A stretch of DNA of 64,000 nt from Tetracentron sinense (lineage: Eukaryota > Streptophyta > Magnoliopsida > Trochodendrales > Trochodendraceae). Every line of letters starts with the position of its first letter. Position 1 is the first letter of the stretch. This document shows positions 46,686 to 57,970 of this stretch, piece by piece. The notes below the pieces were generated by a model. That model saw nothing but the letters and a program-made list of their open reading frames with translations. It made no database searches and was not told the DNA's origin. The position numbers and the translations under genes were made by a program. The stretch spans positions 109,593-173,592 of the forward strand of contig JABCRI010001147.1 of assembly GCA_015143295.1 (NCBI GenBank), given 5' to 3'.

Positions 46686-49600
46686 CTCGTGGGGTTAAAA
46701 AATCGGACTATGATTTTAAAAAAAATATAAAAGCAAAATTACTAACTTTAATTTACTTAAATAACAGAACTCAGAGAATTCGGACACTTATTCCACATAT
46801 GCAAACGTCCCAAAGTTCTGCGTGCAGACTAAAGCTCTAAAATCCTGTATATGCAACACGTATGTGTGGGCTTCATTTGGAGATCCGATCACAAGCAAAA
46901 GCGATTGAGCTGGAGAGTTCAATCAGACTCATATGTCAACAGGTGTCCTTAACTCTTTTCAACTATGGTTGATACCCTTAACTGTGGTTAAGATTCACCC
47001 ACATATCTTTGGAATTTTAAAAAAAATATATCAAAATTTTCAAACCATAGTTAAAATTCACTAACTCCTAAGGGTAAAAAATTCTAATTTTTTTTTCTAA
47101 AAACAAGAATAAGTAGGTGAACTCTAAGAATGAGTGATTTTTAACCATAGTTAAGGGGTGCTCAATAGAGACATGTGGCAATCTAAAAGGCATAAATGGA
47201 CTCCATTGGAGGGCCAACTATATATGTGAAAAAAATTAGGGGTGGCCTAGACAGAAACTGTTTTCAGAGTTTTTTTAATATTAAAAACAGTTTTTAGTTT
47301 TAAAAAAAGAATTAATATTTAAAAAAAAAAAAAACCAAGGATGGATGGGTGAACCCTAGGGGTGGGTGAACCTTACCTATGGTTAAGGGGTGTCAAAGGA
47401 GACACGTGGCGACCTCTAGGGGTTCAAATCAAAGAGAGTCTCCTCGGTTTGAACTCGAGAGGATCCTAAGCCTATAAGAAAATGAGTTTTTTAGATTTTT
47501 AAGATCTCTATTACTATAAAAATAGAAAATAATTATTTTTGAAACTGTCATTGCTAATTATATATATTTATAAATTAAAGTAATTAATGATGTGATATTC
47601 GACAAGTATAATTTTGAAAAAAATATTGTAATTCATGCCTTTAACCTTTTCTTAAAATAACCTCAAAATATTGAGAGAAAGTAAGGGAAAATAGGCACCA
47701 TTGAGAAACTATTTTCATTATAAAAAAAATTCATAAATTCTCAAACATCTCTTAGCCAGTCAGAACTCCCAACATTTCGACTGACAAAATGCATATTTTT
47801 TGGTAAACTCAATCATACCACAAGGCAATGACTGAAGGCAAAGACATAATGCATATTTAGATAAAGAAAAATTCAATAACATATTCGTGTGATATATCAT
47901 CGATCAATTGCAAGAGATGACTACGTAGGAGATATATCTCTAACTTGCAAGATGACGATCTTATATAGCCTGGAATTTAAAGTCATAACTGTAACATGTG
48001 TTGTGGAAATAACCAATAGAAAACCTAATCGACAAAAAAGAATAAACGGAAAGTACACAAAAGGGAACATAAGAGATATGCGTGGTTCGGCAACAACTTG
48101 TTTACGTCCACAGGTCATGATCCGATCACTTCTTTATTCACAAAAACCTTGATAAACCAATACAAAAGTATTAAACTCACATTCTCTATGAAAACCCAAA
48201 GAAGAATCTCTATCTATCATTCCTTAAACTTTTCTCAATCCCGAATATGCTTTAACCCTTTCTATAATCTCTCACTCCCAATGCAAAAGAATTCGCTTGA
48301 TTATCGATTTATACAAATCGTAGACCCACAACTATGTATTTATAGGCTTAAATCCGGAGTCCTAAAGAATTAGAAAGCCTCCTCTCGTAATAGAAGTTTC
48401 CCAAAATTATACTGACTTAGAACCCCCAATTTTCCGAAAAATTTTGCGCACTGGGGTGATCAATCGCCCCAATTCGAGCCAACTTCAATAACATGTGTAT
48501 GAAAATTGAACATTTGACAAATACCATAATGAATATATAAAAAAATATGAATATATAAACAAGATTTGAAAAACAATCATCGGATTATTTTGCAGCTAAT
48601 GAGATCTGACTACTACTTTTCGAATCAAGGTTACCACGAATAACCATCCTAATATTAGTGATACTACCAAGCATAGTCAATCAAAAAAAAAAAACAAGAA
48701 GCATAGCCAATATATGCAGTACCAAAGCAAGATGATATTAGAGATGGTATTTTACAATTTGATCTAAGTTTTGTTTCTACCAAATGAAGATAGAAAATGA
48801 GTGAAAAATCAACTTGTGTTGAGACTAAAGCTAGTTATTATGAACAAAACCTTAAGCCACTTAATTATATTTGAAATGGTTGTACCATAAGCTATCATCT
48901 TCCAAAAATCATCGGCATGCCATAAACATAAATTATCTGGCATGTGTAAAATTGCATGAATTTTCCCCCTCAGAAGTTGGAACTAAGGAGATTGTGGAGC
49001 CATTCCTTAGGTCATCAATTCTTGAGATCTCAAACATCTTAGGCAGTGTTTGGGGATGTTTAATTTCATATCTGAATATAGCTTAATGCTGGATTTCAGC
49101 AGTGTTTGGGACCATGTTATTTGGGTGTCTGAACTAGTCAGCTAGTATGCATATTTGATCTGAATTATCTGACGCATTAAGCTCCAAAGTCGGTGCTTAA
49201 TGCACTAAGCTACTTCTAACAATCATGTGCGTTATAAACGAAGTTTAAAATTTGATCACTTTGTCTGTGAACAAATCAAAATTTCAAACAAAAAAAATCT
49301 TTTATACCCTTAAAAGTTACTCACTCTTCGGCCAATACAAGCTTTTGGAACTTCTTTTAGATTCACATCTCATTTACCCAACAGTATTAACTGGACAATC
49401 AACAATTTAGCAACAGGCTTTTCCATTACAATTCTTTAAGCTACAAATCTACTCATCAGTTAAGTGTTCCCGAACGCTACCTTATCTTCCCAATCAAGGG
49501 GAAGAATAGGATGGTGAAAAGAATGGGAAATAGAATGGGGAAGATGGAAAGTTTATCTTGAACTAAGAAACATTTTTCTTAAGCTCATGCGTATAACATA

Positions 49601-49711
49601 GAATAAAATATTAAATTCTCAAAAAAGCCATCTCATGTGTTTTCCTCCAAGTAGATTTATCATGCTTAATTTCCTTAACTTCTCCATAGAAGTTAAACTA
49701 GCTTCTCTATG

Positions 49712-49872
49712 CGTTCACGTACCCCGTACCTTTAGGTCGCAACACCGGTTAGGTGCTGGACGGGTAAAGAATATATACAAACTCCCACCCACTCGGGAAT
49801 GAAACCCGCTACCTCCCCCAAAACAGGGATTCACAACCACTGGCACAACGCTCTGGTGTGCACCCATTGCTT
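49712..49872 (-). repeat. SINE-like repeat, unit 5
   Basis: Paralog of 32655-32825, with CCAGTGGTTGTGAATCC and GAGGTAGCGGGTTTCATTCC on the minus strand. Confidence 0.4.
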
Positions 49873-50529
49873 AGATTCACTCACCTCATAGGGTTAAAAA
49901 AATCTGACTATGATTTTAAAAAAGTATAAAAGCAAAATTATTAATTTTGAACAACAGAACTCGGACACGTATTCCATCTGCAAACGTCCCAAAGTTCTGC
50001 GGGCAGACAAAAGCTCTAAAATTCTGTAAATGCAACACGTGTGTGGGCTTCATTTAGTACCGGACCACAAGTAAAAGCAATTGAGCTGGGCAGTTCAATC
50101 ACACTCATATGTCAACACATGTCCTTTTTAACTCTTTTCAACTGTGGTTAATATTTATTAACTCTAAGGATTCAACAATCTAACCTTAGCTTTTAGAAAA
50201 AAAAATTTAACAAAAATTTCACCTTAAGATTAAACTTTTTTTAATCTTAACCAAGGTTAGATTGTTGAACTTTAGGATTGAAAGGGTTAAAGGAAACATG
50301 TTTGACTTGTAGGTGCGATTGTCTATTTTATTTCACATAACCATAACGGCAACTGTTTCTGATCGGGTCAGATTTGTGTTCGGGTAAAAATTTAAACAGT
50401 TAAACCCGATCAACTTGCCCCAAACACACCCAACAACAGACACCTTCAGGCGAAGCCAGGGGCAGCTGCCCCCATATTTTTGAAAAACAAAATTACTCTG
50501 TTATTTTATATTTGAGTCCTGACTCCAGT

Positions 50530-50771
50530 GAAGAGGACCCCAGGGTCCTCTTCTAAGCTGACCGCAGTGTCTCCCATGACACTTTTAACACCTATTTAAC
50601 CATGATTAAGATTAAGGAAATTAAAAATAATAATTTTGGTTTTTTTTAAATCCATGGCTTGATTTCTTAACCCTAAGGGTGAATGAATCCTAACCACAGT
50701 TGATGGTTGGTAAATAGGGGGCGTGGACCAATGAGATTACGGGGTTAGCTTCTAAGTTGACCTTGGGTCCG
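50530..50771. repeat. Full-length MITE-like element, unit 5
   Basis: Left end GAAGAGGACCCCAGGGTCC then TCTTCTAAGCTGACC; right end GGTTAGCTTCTAAGTTGACC then TTGGGTCC. The ends are related by inverted repeat. The interior carries TTAACC/GGTTAA-like words. About 115 bp longer than the internally deleted versions in units 1, 2 and 6. Confidence 0.45.
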
Positions 50772-51379
50772 TTTTCCATTCCCCTAATATTTTAATGGAG
50801 GCACGGGTGGGCAGCACTTGCAAGGTTTGATATCACGTTTATATCAGTAATTTCAGTCCACCCACCTAATCATTCTCCATAAACACATAAACAATTACTA
50901 TTATTTCGAATCAACCATTGCTTTCCCTTACAAGAAAATTCAGGATCTACGCTTCAACACCTCAACCTAAACCCACTCCATTGACAATTTAAAATAATTG
51001 AATAATAAATTAAATATTTATATTTTAAAATTATAATAATGTTTAAACTTAAGATTATTATGTGTAAAATAAAGAGATTAACTATGAACTGGAGTTCTGG
51101 TTGCACAGTCAACGGAGCAATCCAAAAATTGACTTGAGAAGGGGGTAGTTATGAAAAGAATACCCTTTCTTTGTGTTCGTAATTACCAAACTACCCTGTC
51201 CAAGGCAGTTTTTGGGGTTGCTTTGTTGAATAGTCAACTGGAGTTCCAGTTTATACTTAAATCTCCAAAATAAATTAAGTTAATAGTATTATAAACTAAT
51301 TGTATTTTTTAATTATAACAGCCTTTAAACTTAGAGATTATTATTATATTAAAAAATGATATTATTCGGACCGTATGCA

Positions 51380-52089
51380 TTGGGATGGAGTCAGGAATAT
51401 TTCATTGGGGGCTAGAAATACATGTATAAAAAAAACTATATGATTTGTAGGTACGGAACTTGAGGGTTCGGGGGTGTAGCCCCCGAGAAAAAAAATTTTG
51501 AGATAATTTTTTTATTTTGAGAATTTTTTTCTAGTAATGTCCTTGAGGTCGCCATGTGTCCCTATTGATACCCTTAACTGTGGTTAAGATTCACCCACAT
51601 ATCCTTGATTTTAAAAAAATATATCAAAAATTTCAAACCATACTTAAATTTCACTAACTCCTAAGGTTAAAAAATTCTAATATTTTTTTCCAAAAAAATA
51701 TCAAAAATTTTTAAGATTCACCCACATATCCTTGGTTTTTAAAAAAATATCAAAATTTTCATGTCATAGTTAAAATTCACTAACTCCTAAGATTAAAAAA
51801 TTCTAATATTTTTTCCTAAAAACCAAGAATAAGTAGGTGAACTCTAAGAATGAGTGATTTTTAACCATAGTTGAGGGGTGCTCAATAGAGACATGTGGCG
51901 ACCTAAAGGGCATAAATGGACTCCATTGGAGGGCCCACTATATATGTGAAAAAAGGGGGGTGGGGTGGGGTGGCAAGTATTCTAAAAAAATTAAAAAAAT
52001 TGGGGGGACCCACTAATTCATACCAAAACTCTAAGAAATTGCAAAAAAATTTGGGAGGGGAGGGGGTTGCCCCCTTGGCTCCGCTCCTG
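51380..52089. mobile_element. hAT-like non-autonomous element at the unit 5/6 boundary
   Basis: 8-bp duplication CGTATGCA at 51372-51379 and 52090-52097, with the same termini as 34205-34912. The internal foldback block is at about 51540-51905. The G-run is short here (GGGAGGGGAGGGGG, about 52051-52064). Confidence 0.65.
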
Positions 52090-52566
52090 CGTATGCAAAG
52101 CGTTTGTTTGTAAGAAAAGTAATATAACCCACACATGCATCAAAATGGAACCCAAATTGTTCGCTTTCACAAGATAATGTATAGAAGAAAAGACAAGAAA
52201 ATGAGAGTTTTCTAGATTTTTAAAAACTGTATTACTATAAAAATAGAAAAGAATTATTTTTGAAACTGTGATTGCTAATTATATATATTTATAAATTAAA
52301 GTAATTAATGATGTGACATTTGACAAGTATAATTCATGCCTTAACCTTTTCTCAAAATAACCTCAAAATATTGAGAGAGTAAGAGAAAATAGGCACCATT
52401 GAGAAACTATTTTCTTTATAAAAAAATTCTTAAATTCCCAAACATCTCTCTTAGCCAGTCAAAACTACCAACATTTCAACTTAGTGTATATTTAGATAAA
52501 GAAAAGTTTAATATTATATCGTGCAATATATCATCAATAAATTGCAAAAGATGACTACCTAGGAGA

Positions 52567-52822
52567 TATAGGATTTCAGAGATATGGGAAAACCAGCATA
52601 CCCAATTTGGGTTCTGTGATTTCAATTATATAGATGTACTACAAGGTTAAAACCAAGTAGAACTCTTTACATATAAGAGATGGACTCGTTACAAGGTGAT
52701 TACAAAATGTTGGACTGTGCAAATAGATAAGGAAACTCTATCATCTAGAAGTGAGTTCACTGTTGTGGACTCTATCATGTAGAAGTCTAATAAGAGTGGA
52801 ACTCTTCATGTGTGCACTATCA
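52567..52822 (-). repeat. Copia 3' LTR, unit 6
   Basis: 256 bp, same termini as the other copies, adjoining GGAGA at 52562-52566. Confidence 0.9.
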
Positions 52823-53036
52823 CGCCCCCTCAAATTCATGGAGGTTTGATCATGAGTTTGTTTTTGAGATACCGAAATCTGCTCTTTGGAAGTCCTTTGG
52901 TAAAAAGATCAGCTACTTGATTGAATGTAGAGACAAACTGAACACGAACATCGCCCATAATAACTCACTCACGAATGAAATAATAATCAATTTCAATGTG
53001 TTTATTGCGAGCATGAAGGATTGGGTTGGTGGCCAT

Positions 53037-54502
53037 TTATGTGGCGCTGATATTATCACAATAGATAGTTGATGGAGCGGAGAGGAACAAACCTAGATCA
53101 CAGAGTAAGAACCGAATCCAAAGAATTTCTGCTGTAGTAGATGCTAAGGCTCTATACTCAGCTTCGGCCATTGATCTAGACATCGTTGGCTGTTTCTTGG
53201 CACTCCATGACACCAAATTAGAACCAAGAAAGACACATAGACCTGTGGTAGACCTCCTATCATTCGGATTGCCTGCCCAATCAGCATCCGAGAAGGCAGA
53301 AATTACAAAGGAGGAAGAGGGATGAAAAGTGAGTCCACCCAAAGATCCTTTGATGAAACGTAATATCCGCTTTGCTGCAGTGTAATGGAGGTCGGTAGGT
53401 TTGTGCATGAAAAGGGAGACCTGATTGACTGCATAAGAGATATCAGGCCTAGTGATGGTGAGATGTTGAAGAGCACCAACCAGTTGTCGGTAGATAGAGG
53501 GATCAGCCAAAGGAGAACCGTTGTGCATAGAGACTTTTGATCCAGAGCTAACAGGAGTAGCAGAAGGTTTTGCCCCAGTCATACCAAACTTGTCTAGGAG
53601 AGACAAAGAGTAATTTGTTTGGGTTAAGCGAAGAGTACCACCATCGTTCGTGGATGCTTCCATACCGAGGAAATAATGGATATTTCCTAAATCTTTCATC
53701 TCAAAGATCCGACCAATTTGAGAGATGAAATTCTGAATAATTTTGTCATTGCTTCCTGTTAAGATAATATCGTTAACATATAAAAGAAGAACCATCATCC
53801 CTTTTTGAGACTGAAATATGAACATCGAGGTGTCGACCTTGCTACAACGAAATCCAAACTCGAGGAGATAGGTACTGAACTTCTGAAACCATACGCGAGG
53901 TGCTTGTTTGAGTCCGTATAGTGCTTTGTGTAAGCGACAAACGAATTGTGGATGGTCCGGATCCGTGAAGCCAGGAGGTTGTGACATGAACACCTCCTCT
54001 TCCAAGTCACCATTTAAAAAGGCATTTTTTACGTCCAGTTGATGAATCATCCATTTTTGACTAACGGCAATGGAGAGAACAACACGAATAGTAGATGGTT
54101 TCACTACCGGACTGAAAGTTTCCACAAAATCAACGCCGGGCTGTTGATGAAAACCCTTGGCCACAAGGCAAGCCTTGTACCGCTCAATTGTGCCGTTGGC
54201 ATGCTGTTTTATTCGGAATATCCACTTACAACCAATTAGATTCATGTTGCGTTGAAGCGGAACAAGGGACCAAGTTTTGTTGCGGATGAGTGCATTCAAT
54301 TCCTCAAGCATGGCATCGCGCCACTTGCTGTCTTTTGAAGCCTGAGTATAGCAAGTAGGTGTAGTAGGGACTGGTGAGAAGGTAGTTGACAAAGCAATGG
54401 GATGTCGAGAGGCCAAGTGGCTGGATGGAGCACCAATAGAGGAGTTTGCCTTCGAGCGAGTGACCATGGAATGCACGTTTGTGGTTTCTACAGTAGGTAG
54501 AG
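53037..54502 (-). pseudogene. Copia RT/RNase H segment, unit 6
   Basis: One long frame runs from the hairpin insertion through the linker, RT and RNase H. It keeps the Gln codon that is TAG in units 2 and 4 ([17 protein letters not shown]). The RT active site is YVND instead of YVDD. Three bases are missing in SLGGLTFHP, and the frame ends at a TAA replacing a Tyr codon (53037-53039). Confidence 0.9.
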
Positions 54503-54750
54503 TGTTAGAAGATACAATCAGCACTCCGGATAAATAGTGATAATCCTTATCAATTAAGGATTATTTTACTGTATTTAAATTTCAATTTAAATGAATAGTA
54601 CGGTAACTTAAATACAAGTTAATACAAGTTTGGATGATAGTTATCCTTAAGGATAGATCATTTAAATTGAAATTTAAATACAGTAAAGATAATCCTTAAT
54701 TGATAAGGATTATCACTATTTATCCGGAGTGCTGATTGTATCTTCTAACA
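54503..54750. mobile_element. 248-bp hairpin element with 5-bp target duplication
   Basis: It interrupts the copia pol of unit 6 and is absent from units 2 and 4. Target duplication TAGAG (54498-54502, 54751-54755). The ends TGTTAGAAGATAC / GTATCTTCTAACA start a ~90-bp inverted repeat that is near perfect (one visible indel, GGATTATTTTAC against GGATTATCTTTAC), around a ~65-base loop. The TG...CA ends and 5-bp duplication are LTR-like, but the long terminal inverted repeats are MITE-like, so the class is uncertain. Confidence 0.8.
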
Positions 54751-54755
54751 TAGAG

Positions 54756-56193
54756 ATGTTGATGAAGGCATAGAATCAGCATCCGTAGGAGAAGGGGCAG
54801 CAAGTGGTGGATCATTGAGATCCACAATAAGCTGGACAGGTGGCGCTTGGAGTAGTTGATCATGTGACGGGCATGATGGCAGCATAGAGGAGTCCATAGT
54901 AGCTGTTGTGCTAGAAGTGGAGGAGGTAACCGAATGCTTTGAAGGTGTGGGCAGCTTGTCCAAGGGTAGTGGAGCAATGCATGGCTCATGAGGAACCTGA
55001 AAAGGAGAGTAGGATGGAAAGGATTTACCTTGCAACAGTACCTTCTCTGGTGGAATGTGAGGTGGTGAAGGACTAGAGTGACAATCCATTGTTGCCGGGA
55101 AGGTGTTCTCATCAAATATCACATGGCGAGAGATGTACACCCGGCCAGATTTTGGATCCAAGCACCGATACCCTTTGTAGGAGTCGCTATATCCAATGAA
55201 GGTGCACATGATTGATTTTGGGCTAAGCTTGTCTTCGCGATAGGGACCCAAAAACGGGTAGCATGCACACCCAAAGGTTCTCAATGATTTATAGTCCGGA
55301 GTGATGCCAAAGAGAACCTGAAAAGGGGATATGTTGTGGACTGTTGATGAAGGCATTCGGTTTATTAAATAAACAGCCGTGGATAGAGCTTCTAACCAAA
55401 GGTGCTTTGTCATACTAGCTTGAGTAAGCAGTGTGTTTGTAGTTTCAATTAAATGCCGAAGCTTTCGTTCTGCCAAGCCATTTTGCTCGGGAGTATGGAG
55501 GCAGGAGAGCCTGTGGATAATGCCATGATCACTAGTGTACTTGGAAAAGTTGGAGGATGTGTACTCGCCCCCACCATCACTTTGCAAGATATGTATTTTG
55601 AATTTAAGTAAATTTTCATAAAGGTGTTTAAAGCGAGCAAAGCATTCAAGACTATCCGATTTTTTTCGCATTGAATAGATCCAAGTATACCGACTGTAGT
55701 AATCTACAAAACTGATGTAATAACGATAACCGGAATTACTAACAGCGGGTGAAGGACCCCATATATCACTATGAATTAAAAACAAAGGGTGAGGAGAGTC
55801 ATGCACTACGGTTCCAAACGGAAGTTTGGAAATCTTTGAAACTCGACACTCTGAACAAAGAAAATTCTTAGAACTAGCATCCGAAGGAAGACAATTATTG
55901 GAGACCAACTGAGCAACAACTTGAACTGAGGGGTGACCAAGCCGTCGATGGCAAATTGCAGCTGAGATCTTGGTGCTATAGAAAGCAACAGAAGAATGAA
56001 GATGTCTCTGACGAATTGGGTAGAGGTCACCATCAACCGGGCCCTCCAGGAGGACCGTCCCTGTTTCCAGATCATTAACACAAAACCCCCAAGGATAGCA
56101 GACAAACAAACAATTATTATCCTTTGTAAAGGTAGAGATTGATAGAATATTTTTCTTAATCTGGGGAACAAGAAGAACATTACGGAGATGCAA
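54756..56193 (-). pseudogene. Copia integrase region, unit 6
   Basis: Open from the protease-integrase linker (CLFVCYPWGFCVNDLETG, with the frame preserved unlike units 2 and 4) through the HHCC finger. The core Asp, Asp and Glu (HSDIWGP, QSDGGGEY, EQNGLAERK) lead into the Ser/Pro-rich linker, where the hairpin element interrupts it. FVDYYSRY replaces the FVDDYSRY of unit 4. Confidence 0.9.
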
Positions 56194-56556
56194 AGGGGAG
56201 GAATTAGGAGTGGGGAGAATAGAGTTACCAATGTGAGTGATGGGGGCAGTAGACCCATTGCCAACTTCAATAACATCTGGACCATGGTAGTTGGTTGCCT
56301 AAAGTAGATTGGATGAGTTGTTGGTCATATGATTCGTGGCCTCGGTATCAGGATACCAATTTGGATCAAAATCATCGCGAACACTCTTGGCGGCAAAGGA
56401 TTGGGGCAACGAATCTTCCTGAAAGGCATAGTTGAACCGTTGGCAGCATTGAAGGGCCACATGTCCAGGCCTATCGCAGATCTGACAAGTGGAAGAGAGA
56501 GTGCCATGGCTGCGTGAAGGGAAAGCAGCTTGAGGCTGCTGTGAGGGACGACCATG
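56194..56556 (-). pseudogene. Copia Gag C-terminus and protease remnant, unit 6
   Basis: Zinc knuckle DRPGHVALQCC retained. The protease active-site DTGA is changed to DTEA (near 56340), and a TAG lies in SNLL-ATNYHG (about 56300). The N-terminal Gag was removed by the deletion. Confidence 0.85.
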
Positions 56557-57970
56557 CTTAGATTCACTTACCTCGTGGGGTTAAAAAATCGGACTATGAT
56601 TTAAAAAAAAATAGAAAAGCAAAATTACTAACTTTAATTTACTTAAACAACAGAACTCAGAGCATTCGGACACTTATTCCACATATGCAAACGTCCCAAA
56701 GTTCTGCGTGCAGACTAAAGCTCTAAAATCCTGTATATGCAACACGTATGTGTGGGCTTCATTTGGAGATCCGATCACAGGCAAAAGCGATTGAGCTGGA
56801 GAGTTCAATCAGACTCATATATCAACAGGTGTCCTTCTTAACTCTTTTCAACTGTGGTTAAAATTTACTAAGTCTTAGGATTCAACAATTTAACCTTAGT
56901 TTCTAGAATTGTTTTAACAAAATATTAACCTTAAGGTTAAACTTTTTTTAATCTTAACTATGCTTAGATTGTTGAACTTTAGGGTAAAAAGCATAACCTT
57001 AGTCAATAGTTAATAGGGGTTAAAGGGAACATGTTTGACTTGTAAGTGCGATTGTCAATTTGATTTCACATAACCATAACGGCAACTGTTTCTCATCTGG
57101 TCTGATTTGGGTTCGGGTAAAAACTTAAACGGTTAAACCCGATCAACTTGCTCCAAACACACCCAACAACAGACACCTTCAGGCGAAGCAAGGGCAGCTG
57201 CCCCCATATTTTTGAAAAACAAATTTACTCTGTTATTTTATATTTGAGTCATGAGAAGAGGACCCAGGGTCCTCTTCTAAGCTGACCGCAGTATTAATTT
57301 TGCTTTTTTATTAAATCCATAGTTAGATTGCTTAACCCTAAGAGATTACGGGGTCAGCTTCTAAGCTAACCCTGGGTCCGTTTTCCATTCCCCTAATATT
57401 TTAATGGGGCCACGGGCAAGCCGCTGCAAAGTTTAATATCACGTTTATATCAGTAATTTCAATCCACCCACATAAACAATTACTATTATTTCGAATCAAC
57501 CATAGCTTTCCCTTATAAGAAATTCCTTGATCTACGCCTGAAATCCTCAACCTAAACCCACTCCCTTGACACATTTAAAATAATTGAATAATGAATTAAA
57601 TATTTATATTTTAAAATTATAATAATGTTTAAACTTAAGATTATTATGTGTAAAATAAAGAGATTAACTATGATCAGGAGTTCTGGTTGCACAGTCAACC
57701 ATAGCAATCCAAAAATTGCCTTGAGAAGGCGGTATTTATGAAAAAAGTATCATTTCTTTATGTTGGTAATTACCAAACTACCACTGTCCAAGGCAGTTTT
57801 TGGGGTTGCTTTGTGGAATTGTCAACTAGAGTTCCTGTTTATACTGAAATCTCCAAAATAAATTAAGTTAATAGTACTATAAACTAATTGTATTTTTTTA
57901 AATTATAATAGCCTTTAAACTTAAAAATTATTATTATATTAAAATATGATAATATTGGGACCGTATGCAT
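56557..57970. other. Non-coding post-MADS block, unit 6
   Basis: Paralogous to about 8757-10172, including the short MITE-like element (about 57253-57383). It ends with the hAT-like left terminus at about 57971. No gene is seen. Confidence 0.5.

Larger units (their letters stand above)
34307..46940. repeat. Tandem unit 4 (copia + MADS copy 3)
   Basis: Same order as unit 2 but without the nested solo LTR. Its right end is cut: at about 46940-46970 the post-MADS text (CCTTAACTCTTTTCAACTATGG) joins directly to the next foldback block (TTGATACCCTTAACTG). The equivalent of about 9075-10420 of unit 1 is therefore missing, probably by recombination at TTAAC-CTGTGGTT words. Confidence 0.8.
46960..51482. 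repeat. Tandem unit 5 (short, MADS-less)
   Basis: Truncated foldback block (from about 46968), LTR-like block (47930-48500), spacer, the shared short-unit join (about 49705), SINE-like repeat and post-MADS block with the full-length MITE-like element. It has no copia, no MADS and no solo LTR. It shows the empty site for the unit 3 solo LTR (CATCTCATGTGTTTTCC, about 49629-49645). Confidence 0.8.
52567..56556 (-). mobile_element. Ty1-copia retrotransposon, unit 6 copy, 5'-truncated
   Basis: The left duplication GGAGA (52562-52566) and 3' LTR (52567-52822) are present. The 5' LTR, primer-binding site and first part of gag are gone, cut at ACCATG/CTTAG with a 2-bp TG overlap. The pol region also carries a 248-bp hairpin insertion at 54503-54750. 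Confidence 0.93.
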
